NCBI GenBank assembly: GCA_031262635.1
Contig: JAISHN010000110.1
Coordinates: forward strand, 1-10,879
DNA length: 10,879 nt
Direction: 5' to 3'
Source: Holosporaceae bacterium
GTDB lineage: Bacteria; Pseudomonadota; Alphaproteobacteria; UBA3830
A program made the translations under genes and the position numbers. How positions within the stretch are numbered: the stretch's first letter is position 1; every line of letters begins with the position of its first letter. The notes under the pieces were generated by a model. It was not told the origin of the DNA, ran no database searches, and was given only the letters and a program-made list of their open reading frames with translations. Below, piece by piece: positions 5,447-10,879 of this stretch.

Positions 5447-6199
5447 ATGCGACTGGCAAAGAGGATAGCCGAAAGCGGCGTAGCGTCTCGTCGCGAGGCG
5501 GAAAGGTTAATTGAAGCCGGCAGAGTCGCGGTCGACGGAAAAATCGCGACAACGCCGGTTTTTTTCGTCGAGGATCAATCTGAAATATCGGTAGACGGCA
5601 AAATTCTCGCGCCAAAATCTGAAAAGATAATTATTTGGAAATTCCACAAGCCCAGAGGAGTAATCTCGACCAAAAGCGATCCGCAAAAGCGAAAAACCGT
5701 CTTTGATTTTTTTCCAAAAACTGAACGACGACTGATATACGTCGGGCGATTGGACTACAACTCCGAAGGGCTGCTCCTCTTTACAAACAACGGAGATATC
5801 GCCAGAAAATTAGAGCTTCCTTCCGCGGGATTGAAAAGAATCTATCGAGCTAAGGTTTTTGGTCGTTTAACCGACGAAAAAATCCGAGAATTAGAAAAAG
5901 GCGCAACCGTAGACGGGATAAGATACAGGCCGGCGATAATAAAGAGAGACAATCTCGCCGTCGGCAAAGCCAATTCGTGGATTACCGCAACGCTTTTCGA
6001 AGGAAAAAATCGCGAGATTAGGAAAATGATGGAAAGCGTCGGGTGCGTCGTAAACCGCCTAATCAGAATCAGCTACGGGCAGTTTAATTTAGACGACTTA
6101 CCGCCTGGCGGAATTTCGCAAGTTTCTGAAGGGGAAATAAAGAAGTTGCTAAGGAAGCTAGCTGGAGAATCGACTAAGCCGAAGTTGTCGAAACTGTAA
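5447..6199 (+). CDS. RsuA/RluB-family rRNA pseudouridine synthase
   Basis: This 250-residue enzyme isomerises a uridine in ribosomal RNA to pseudouridine. The ATG at 5447 has GAAGGA (5434-5439) 7 bases upstream, so it is preferred over a TTG at 5432. An S4 RNA-binding domain covers residues 1-50 (RLAKRIAESGVASRREAERL, then VDGKIA). The catalytic domain follows, with KPRGVIST (68-75) and the signature GRLDYNSEGLLLFTNNGD at 100-117, where Asp103 is the catalytic nucleophile. The family's C-terminal EGKNREIRKMMESVG is at 185-199. The fold suggests RluB (23S helix 80-92 region) or RsuA (16S U516), and I cannot separate the two with confidence. The short tail, without the long basic extension of many RluB proteins, is compatible with either. 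It converges with the M48 protease gene, with 24 bases between stops. Confidence 0.9.
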   Translation: MRLAKRIAESGVASRREAERLIEAGRVAVDGKIATTPVFFVEDQSEISVDGKILAPKSEKIIIWKFHKPRGVISTKSDPQKRKTVFDFFPKTERRLIYVGRLDYNSEGLLLFTNNGDIARKLELPSAGLKRIYRAKVFGRLTDEKIRELEKGATVDGIRYRPAIIKRDNLAVGKANSWITATLFEGKNREIRKMMESVGCVVNRLIRISYGQFNLDDLPPGGISQVSEGEIKKLLRKLAGESTKPKLSKL

Positions 6200-6223
6200 A
6201 TATGTATTAACACGGATAAAAGC

Positions 6224-7531
6224 CTACAAATAATCGCGTTTGACCAATTCTATGAAATATTTCGCTTTTTTTATTTGAGGCTGTTCGGTTTTTTTATCGA
6301 ATTTCCGCAAAGAAACTATAAGCAGCTCATAGGCGGAGCGGTAGTTTTGGAGCAGCATCTGTTCTTGAGCGAGAAGCAATAAAGACAGGCCTTCCTTCTT
6401 TTTCTTCCCGTAGGCTTTGCCAAGCAGCCTGTAGATATCGCTATTAAAATAGTCTTCGTATTTAGCCGTTTCGAGAATCGATATCGCAAAATCAAGCTTT
6501 TTATTCGCTTCTATCAGCGCGTTCGCATAATCGATTTTAATCAACGCGTTGACTTTCTTATTATAAATCTTTTCGTAGATCGCGATTGATTCGTTCAGTC
6601 GTCCCGATTCGTATAAAATCTGAGCGAGAGTTTCCTGACAATAAAAGTCGTTCGGATTAGTTTTTAAGAGTTTTCGCAATATGTCGATCGCCTCTTTTGA
6701 GCGGCCTATTCTGTGCAGATAAATCGCCTTTGAATAATCGTCGGTCGGAACTAACGTTTTTACGTCGAATCTCTTTAAATAAGCGTTCAATTTAATTAAG
6801 ACGCGAAGGTATTTCTTCGCCAACTCTTCGCTCGCTCTAAATTTCTTCGATTTAGCTCGTTTTTGAAGAGCGGAAATTCTGTCGTTAGACTTAGGATGAG
6901 TCCTAATGTAAACGGGAAGGCTGGCTTCGCCGTTCAAAATTTCCATACGCTGAAATTCGCTGAAAACTTCTATCATAACGTCGGAGCCGTAGCCTAATTT
7001 TTCCAGATACGACGCGCCTAAAGCGTCGGCGGCAAATTCATCCCCTCTGCTGTAGCGAAGATAAAACCTCTCGTCGGTCACGACGTATCCTAAAGCGAGA
7101 GCGAGAGCTTCTTGCGATCCCGCGACGGCTCCTAAAAGCCCGCCCAACATCGCGAGCATGATATTCTTAGAGCGATTTTGCAGCGCGACTATATGCCGAT
7201 CGATATGTCTAGCCGCCATGTGTCCGGTTTCGTGGCACAACACGCCGAGAAAATACAACGGATCCTTGAATCGCAGAAGCAATCCCGAAGTTACGAATAC
7301 ATATCCGCCTCCGATCGTAAACGCGTTAATATCGTCTGAATTTACTACGTAGACTTTCGCCGATTCAGGATTTATTCCCGCGACTTTGAATACCGATTGA
7401 GCGATTTCCGTAAGAATTTCTTCGATTTCCGCGTCGCGAATGATATGAAAATCCGCTTTCGCAAAATCGGCCGCGCAACACAGAAGCGCTAGCAGAATTT
7501 TCGCTACAAAGCCGCGGATCGCTTTTGGCAA
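6224..7531 (-). CDS. BepA-like M48 zinc metalloprotease with C-terminal TPRs
   Basis: This 435-residue exported protease probably works in outer-membrane protein quality control in the periplasm, like BepA. The start is taken as TTG at 7531, which sits 7 bases after GGAG. An upstream TTG at 7537 is only one base from that site. The N terminus is a signal peptide (hydrophobic AKILLALLCCAADFAKA). The M48 domain has HETGH at about 100-104 (zinc ligands His, His) and DEFAAD at about 164-169, whose Glu is the third ligand. THPKSNDRI near 211-219 is the usual substrate-cleft motif. From about residue 260 to the end the sequence is helical with TPR-like units (SKAIYLHRIGRSKEAIDILR, ETLAQILYESGRLNESIAIY). 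Its start overlaps the guanylate kinase gene by 28 bases. The ligands are complete, so it should be active. Confidence 0.87.
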   Translation of the reverse strand: MPKAIRGFVAKILLALLCCAADFAKADFHIIRDAEIEEILTEIAQSVFKVAGINPESAKVYVVNSDDINAFTIGGGYVFVTSGLLLRFKDPLYFLGVLCHETGHMAARHIDRHIVALQNRSKNIMLAMLGGLLGAVAGSQEALALALGYVVTDERFYLRYSRGDEFAADALGASYLEKLGYGSDVMIEVFSEFQRMEILNGEASLPVYIRTHPKSNDRISALQKRAKSKKFRASEELAKKYLRVLIKLNAYLKRFDVKTLVPTDDYSKAIYLHRIGRSKEAIDILRKLLKTNPNDFYCQETLAQILYESGRLNESIAIYEKIYNKKVNALIKIDYANALIEANKKLDFAISILETAKYEDYFNSDIYRLLGKAYGKKKKEGLSLLLLAQEQMLLQNYRSAYELLIVSLRKFDKKTEQPQIKKAKYFIELVKRDYL

Positions 7532-8151
7532 TTCCAAGCTCCCTCAAGTTCTTCTTTTGACGAGCTTCCGCTTTTCCAAATTGTTCTGACGCTGTCGATT
7601 TCATTCCAAACATTTTCGGCGGTTTCTCTTAATCGATTGTTTTGATTCACGAAACTAACGTTGTAGCGCGTCGACTGTTTTATCTCTTCTTCGGCGGCTT
7701 CGAGTCTTCTTTTTATTGTAAGCGCGTCGTCGGTTCTTCGCGATTCAAGACGTCTTCTTAAATACTCTATCGACGGAGGTAAAATAAACGCTCCGTATAC
7801 GAGCATATTTTTATCCTCTCTGAAGGCCTCTTTTATTTTTAAAAAACCTTGCCAGTCGATGACCATAATAGCTCCGTTTCGCGACTTTCGTTCAATTTCT
7901 GAACGTAGGATTCCGTAGTGATTGCCGTGAACTATCGAATGCTCTATAAGCTCTTTTCCGATCGCGTTTTTGAACCAATCCGCGTCTCTGAAGTAATAAT
8001 TTATTCCTTCTTTTTCGCCGTCCCTAGCTTTGCGACTAGCGCAGGTCACGACCCTATTCAAAGTCGCGTCGATTTTCTGAACTTCTGAAACTACAGAATC
8101 TTTTCCAACGCCTGACGGCCCTGATACAATAAACAAACACGCTTTCTCCAT
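7504..8151 (-). CDS. gmk: Guanylate kinase
   Basis: This 215-residue enzyme phosphorylates GMP (and dGMP) to GDP with ATP, an essential nucleotide step in the cytoplasm. I choose the ATG at 8151 (MEKACLFIVSGPSG), preceded closely by GGGGGAG. An ATG at 8163 has no ribosome site. Family landmarks are the P-loop GPSGVGKDS at 11-19, the GMP-binding region SRKARDGEKEGINYYF, IVHGNHYG, VIDWQG, FILPPS and the lid-type RRLEAAEEEI. Two oddities are seen. The residue after the P-loop Lys17 is Asp instead of Ser/Thr, as in plastid-type guanylate kinases and PhnN. The usual TRxPRPGE reads SRKARDGE. HGN-YG, IDWQG and ILPPS argue for Gmk over PhnN. The C-terminal 25 residues after the kinase fold are an unusual Ser/Glu-rich tail. 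It is first in a two-gene operon with the protease. Confidence 0.88.
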   Translation of the reverse strand: MEKACLFIVSGPSGVGKDSVVSEVQKIDATLNRVVTCASRKARDGEKEGINYYFRDADWFKNAIGKELIEHSIVHGNHYGILRSEIERKSRNGAIMVIDWQGFLKIKEAFREDKNMLVYGAFILPPSIEYLRRRLESRRTDDALTIKRRLEAAEEEIKQSTRYNVSFVNQNNRLRETAENVWNEIDSVRTIWKSGSSSKEELEGAWNCQKRSAAL

Positions 8152-8173
8152 ATTCTCCCCCATTCAGAGTCGC

Positions 8174-8201
8174 GTTATAGTTATTGCATTACATTTAACA
8201 A
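8174..8201 (-). promoter_or_regulatory. Candidate promoter of the guanylate kinase/protease operon
   Basis: Read on the minus strand, TTGTTA (8201-8196), a 16-base spacer and TATAAC (8179-8174) make a good sigma70-like pair. Transcription would start close to 8167, about 15 bases before the chosen start codon. It diverges from the TrpR-like operon. Confidence 0.45.
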
Positions 8202-8244
8202 CAAACGCGCCTAATTTAGCAAGAAGATTTTTCATTATTCGTAC

Positions 8245-8275
8245 TTGACTTTTAAAAACTTTGTACTACTATACT
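8245..8275 (+). promoter_or_regulatory. Candidate promoter of the TrpR-like regulator and importer operon
   Basis: TTGACT (8245-8250) matches the -35 consensus at five of six bases. The best -10 by sequence is TATACT (8270-8275), with a long 19-base spacer. TACTAT (8267-8272) gives 16 bases but a weaker match. Either -10 lies inside the palindrome at 8266-8293, so a repressor there would block RNA polymerase. Confidence 0.5.
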
Positions 8276-8293
8276 AGTACGCTAGTATAGTAG
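8266..8293 (+). promoter_or_regulatory. Perfect 12-bp inverted repeat, candidate TrpR-type operator
   Basis: CTACTATACTAG (8266-8277) and CTAGTATAGTAG (8282-8293) are exact reverse complements around TACG. The core is CTAG-N4-CTAG, the spacing found in the E. coli trp operator (CTAG-TTAA-CTAG), and ACTAGTACGC is also found in that operator. It overlaps the -10 of the promoter that drives a TrpR-superfamily gene, 30 bases before its start codon. Operator function is inferred. Confidence 0.6.
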
Positions 8294-8322
8294 CAAACTG
8301 GATCAAATATGGAGGCGTAGAA

Positions 8323-8682
8323 ATGAGCGAACATCATAGCGACGAGATAGATTTGTTTAAGGCGATCGCGTTAATAGAAACCGCGGAAGAGGCTAAAAAT
8401 TTTCTGACCGATTTATGTACGCCGTCGGAATTGAAAGCGTTTGTCGAGAGATGGAGAGTCTGCCGGCTGTTAGACGGTCGAAATCTATCCTACCGAGAAA
8501 TACGCGAGCAAACCGGAGCGAGTCTCACGACAATCGGCAGGGTCGCTAGGTTTCTAAACGACGAACCTTACGGGGGATATAAGAAGATTTTGGAAGAGAT
8601 AAAAAAAACGGAGAATGAAAATGAAAACGACGGCGACGATAGCGTTAGGTATTGTATTTGGGATCCTGCTGAGCGCGACTAA
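8323..8682 (+). CDS. TrpR-superfamily transcriptional regulator (YerC/YecD-type)
   Basis: This 119-residue protein is a likely repressor that controls its own operon. The ATG has GGAGG (8311-8315) 7 bases upstream. Residues about 12-90 match the Trp-repressor fold: [23 protein letters not shown] (28-50) is the counterpart of TrpR [46 protein letters not shown] (55-78) is the helix-turn-helix, aligning with TrpR [33 protein letters not shown] after it is characteristic of the YerC/YecD branch, whose ligand is less certain than that of true TrpR. The C-terminal 20 residues (from about 100, NENDGDDSV onward) are encoded by DNA that also encodes the signal peptide of the next gene. This gives a 62-base overlap and a tail unusual for a family of about 100 residues. 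The operator-like palindrome upstream and the TrpXYZ-like importer downstream suggest aromatic amino acid sensing. Confidence 0.88.
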   Translation: [119 protein letters not shown]

Positions 8683-9574
8683 TTGCGACAAAAAAAACGA
8701 CGGAGAAATAAACGTAAAGGTTTGCAAAGCGATAGAGCACGAAGCTTTGAACTCCGTGGTCGCGGGCATGAGCGACTATCTTAAGAAAACGAATAAAAAT
8801 TACAAAATTTCCGTCGAGACCGCTCAAGGAAACGCCGCTCTCGCGTATCAGATAATCGCAAAATTCGCGAGCTTGTCCGCCGACGTCGTCGTCACAATTG
8901 GCACCAGCCCGTCTCAATGCGCGTTCAAATTCGCTAAGGACGGGAAAATAAAGCAGGTTTTTAGCTCGGTAACGAATCCTAACGACGTTTCCAAGAATCT
9001 AAAGGGAAACAACGTTTCGGGCGTTTCAAATTTCGTCGATCTAGAGCCTCAAATCGAGCTGTTTCAAAGAATCCAACCGTCGCTGAAAACGTTGGGGATA
9101 ATATACAATACGGGAGAGGCGAATTCCGCTTATATCGTGGAAAAGCTTAAAGAAGTCTGCGCGAAAAAAGGCGTAAAGCTAGCGGAACAGGGGATATCGA
9201 GAATTTCCGACGTTTGCCAAGCGGCCGACAAGCTCTCCAAAAGCGTCGACGCTATTTTTATAAGCAACGACAATTTGGCTTTGAGCGGAATAACGACGAT
9301 CGTTTCTATTTGCGTTAAAAACAAGATTCCAGTCTACGTCAGCGACGCAGACCAGGTCGCGAACGGCTGCTTAGCCGCGCTAGGGCCGAACCAATACGAT
9401 ATCGGAGTCCAGACGGGTAAAATTGTCGATCGAATCGCCGCCGGCGAGGACGTTAACAAAATCGCCGTCGAGTATCCTCAAAAAACGGAGCTGTATTTGA
9501 ATAAGAAAGCGGCTCAAGCGCTTGGGATAACCATTCCAGAGGACGTTATAAAGCGGGCGACAAGAGTGTTGTGA
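8621..9574 (+). CDS. TrpX-like ABC importer substrate-binding protein
   Basis: This 317-residue receptor belongs to the PF04392 (ABC_sub_bind) family, whose known members bind tryptophan and related aromatic ligands. The start is ATG 8621, with GGAG (8610-8613) 7 bases upstream. The ATG at 8615 is too close to that site. The hydrophobic N terminus (ATIALGIVFGILLSATNC) is a signal. Cys22 follows a poor lipobox (ATNC), so lipidation is doubtful. Family landmarks are IEHEALN (38-44), AQGN (68-71), SVTNPNDV (116-123), GVSNFVDLEPQIEL (134-147), IYNTGEANS (161-169) and the later FISNDNLALSG and YVSDADQVANG. The mature protein contains no Trp, a bias sometimes seen in tryptophan-scavenging proteins. 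The start lies inside the regulator gene, which suggests translational coupling. Confidence 0.88.
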   Translation: MKTTATIALGIVFGILLSATNCDKKNDGEINVKVCKAIEHEALNSVVAGMSDYLKKTNKNYKISVETAQGNAALAYQIIAKFASLSADVVVTIGTSPSQCAFKFAKDGKIKQVFSSVTNPNDVSKNLKGNNVSGVSNFVDLEPQIELFQRIQPSLKTLGIIYNTGEANSAYIVEKLKEVCAKKGVKLAEQGISRISDVCQAADKLSKSVDAIFISNDNLALSGITTIVSICVKNKIPVYVSDADQVANGCLAALGPNQYDIGVQTGKIVDRIAAGEDVNKIAVEYPQKTELYLNKKAAQALGITIPEDVIKRATRVL

Positions 9575-9592
9575 GAGGATAATCGCTATCTA

Positions 9593-9634
9593 TGGACTTG
9601 GAGCGCTTCGTCGCTTCGCTTCTTGCAATAACGA
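9593..9634. repeat. Remnant of a dispersed RHCEERSDEA-type repeat
   Basis: GCTTCGTCGCTTCGCTTCTT (9605-9624) followed by GCAATAACGA resembles one half of the widespread intergenic repeat whose spurious translation reads RHCEERSDEA (typical form GCTTCGTCGCTTCGCTCCTC then GCAATGACG). The matching half is absent, so this looks like a decayed copy. It lies in the 81-base gap between the receptor and permease genes. Confidence 0.45.
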
Positions 9635-9655
9635 TCTGGTTTTAGGAGAAAAACA

Positions 9656-10510
9656 ATGTTAAGTCTTCAAGAGTTTGTCGCGGCGGCTGAAATCGGCCTC
9701 ATATACGGAATGCTGGCGATCGGCGTATACCTGACTTTCAGAACTCTAAACTTTCCCGATATGACCTGCGACGGAAGTTTCGCTTTCGGAGCGGCGGTTT
9801 CGTCGGTCGCGATAAAATCCGGCGGCGATCCGTGGACGGCGGCGATTTTAGCGGCGATCGCCGGCGGCTTGGCCGGATTTGCGACGGGAATTTTAACCGT
9901 AAGATTCAAAATCGAGGATTTGCTTTCAGGAATCCTCGTCGCGTTCGCGTTGTACTCTATAAATCTGAGGATCATGGGAAACAGTCCTAGCGTCTCGCTA
10001 GCAAACGAAGCGACGATGTTTGGCGGCGACGCGTTGTTGAAAATCGCGATCGCCGTTTTCATTTTGGCCGCGGCGGTCGCCTACGTCTTAAACGCCGACT
10101 GGGGACTCGGATTCAGAGCCGTCGGGCAAAACAAACGATTCGCCGCAGCTTGCGGAATCGACGCAAACGCCGCGATAATCGCCGGACTGATCGCAAGCAA
10201 CGCTCTTATAGGAGCATGCGGGGCGACGTTCTCGCAATATCAAGGGTTTTGCGACGTTTCTCAAGGAACCGGAAGCTTGGTCATAGGACTTGCGTCCGTG
10301 ATTATTGGCGAAACGATATTGAAAACAGGCTCTTCTTTGAAAAACGTCGCCTGGAGCGTTTTCGCCTGCGTCCTTGGATCGACGGCGTATCGAATTTTCC
10401 TCGCGTTCGCAATCCGCAGCGACGCGTTCGGGCTAAAAACGCAGGATCTCAATTTAATCACCGCGTTGATAATAATAACGATTACCGCGAAGAGGCGAAA
10501 AAATGCTTGA
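9656..10510 (+). CDS. TrpY-like ABC importer permease
   Basis: This 284-residue integral membrane permease of the BPD_transp_2 (LivH-like) family forms the channel for the receptor encoded upstream. The ATG has AGGAG (9644-9648) 7 bases upstream. It is hydrophobic throughout, with roughly eight membrane helices. Landmarks of this branch are GLIYGMLAIGVYLTFRTLNF at about 14-33, DMTCDGSFAFGAAV (35-48), the cytoplasmic coupling segment GLGFRAVGQNKRFAAACGI, and a Gly-rich helix VIGLASVIIGE. Length fits the family. A repeat remnant separates it from the receptor gene, an unusual gap in an otherwise overlapping operon. It overlaps the ATPase gene by 8 bases (ATGCTTGA). Confidence 0.9.
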   Translation: MLSLQEFVAAAEIGLIYGMLAIGVYLTFRTLNFPDMTCDGSFAFGAAVSSVAIKSGGDPWTAAILAAIAGGLAGFATGILTVRFKIEDLLSGILVAFALYSINLRIMGNSPSVSLANEATMFGGDALLKIAIAVFILAAAVAYVLNADWGLGFRAVGQNKRFAAACGIDANAAIIAGLIASNALIGACGATFSQYQGFCDVSQGTGSLVIGLASVIIGETILKTGSSLKNVAWSVFACVLGSTAYRIFLAFAIRSDAFGLKTQDLNLITALIIITITAKRRKNA

Positions 10511-10879
10511 AATGGTTAACATAAACGTCGGAAACGTTCTGAAAAACCTAAACTTAACGGTAGAAAAAAACGAATTCGTATTGATTCTTGGAGAAAACGG
10601 AGCCGGAAAAACCACGCTCTTCAATACGATTTCAGGCGGCGTTCGTCCTCGAAGCGGGGTCGTCCGAATAGACGGAGCCGACGTTTCAAACGCGCCGCAA
10701 TGGGTTCGCGCGTCGCTTGTGTCGAACGTGTTTCAGGATCCCAAAGTCGGAACCGTGGGGAATATGACGATCCGAGAAAACTTGAATCTCGCGTATACGA
10801 GAGGAAAAGCCCGAAGATTCGTAATCGGCGGCTCGCGCGAACGCGACGACTTATTCAAAGAAAAACTCGGCGTTTTAAA
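10503..10879 (+). CDS. TrpZ-like ABC importer ATPase, cut by the right edge
   Basis: The N-terminal 125 residues of the ATPase of the same importer are visible. The ATG at 10503 overlaps the permease stop (ATGCTTGA), giving MLEMVNINVGNVLKNLNLTV. Walker A is GENGAGKTT (30-38) and the Q-loop is NVFQDP (Gln78), followed by KVGTVGNMTIRENLNLAYTRGK, a segment typical of the ATPases paired with PF04392 receptors. The signature motif and Walker B lie beyond the window. The region between the first strand and the core (INVGNVLKNL) is shorter than in most relatives, which have several more residues here. Confidence 0.88.
   Translation, partial: MLEMVNINVGNVLKNLNLTVEKNEFVLILGENGAGKTTLFNTISGGVRPRSGVVRIDGADVSNAPQWVRASLVSNVFQDPKVGTVGNMTIRENLNLAYTRGKARRFVIGGSRERDDLFKEKLGVL

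Noticed and set aside
7504..8151. PhnN (ribose bisphosphokinase) identity suggested by the GKDS P-loop
   Set aside because: HGN-YG, IDWQG and ILPPS are guanylate kinase motifs and no phosphonate genes are nearby.
8164..8322. T-box, attenuator or riboswitch leader before the TrpR-like operon
   Set aside because: The expected 5' leader is only about 30-45 bases, with no leader peptide or alternative hairpins beyond the operator palindrome.
10150..10524. 124-codon Arg-rich plus-strand frame inside the permease gene
   Set aside because: It is an out-of-frame shadow of a clear membrane permease, with composition driven by the coding frame.

Overview
The window looks like the chromosome of a diderm (Gram-negative-type) bacterium of moderate GC content. 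A lipoprotein signal peptide, several Sec signal peptides, a BepA-like periplasmic M48/TPR protease and two periplasmic-binding-protein ABC importers support this. I cannot fix the phylum. The mix of a YerC-type TrpR regulator, a TrpXYZ-like importer and palindromic intergenic repeats would suit a host-associated lineage, but that is inference.

Layout. Positions 1-3100 are accessory in character. There is the 3' end of an unrecognised gene (1-432), a secreted Ala/Thr/Pro/Gln-rich protein (643-1587), a 450-base gap with a perfect 20-bp palindrome and possibly a tiny minus-strand ORF, a secreted Cys-rich protein built from duplicated segments (2040-2723), and a stretch with two overlapping short ORFs that may be gene debris (2736-2982). 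Positions 3059-5142 hold a compact polar amino acid import operon (lipoprotein receptor, permease, ATPase) whose genes overlap and whose promoter sits inside a 9-bp inverted repeat. A dispersed-type inverted repeat (5179-5271) separates it from an RsuA/RluB-family pseudouridine synthase (5447-6199). Converging on that gene is a minus-strand pair, guanylate kinase then an M48/TPR protease (8151 down to 6224), again overlapping.

Positions 8245-10879 are the most interesting. A TrpR-superfamily (YerC/YecD-type) regulator heads an operon with a TrpXYZ-like importer: PF04392-type receptor, BPD_transp_2-type permease, and an ATPase cut by the right edge. A perfect 12-bp inverted repeat with the core CTAG-N4-CTAG, the same core spacing as the E. 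coli trp operator, lies on the -10 region of the regulator promoter. The simplest reading is an autoregulated, aromatic-amino-acid-responsive uptake operon. The ligand is inferred, not shown.
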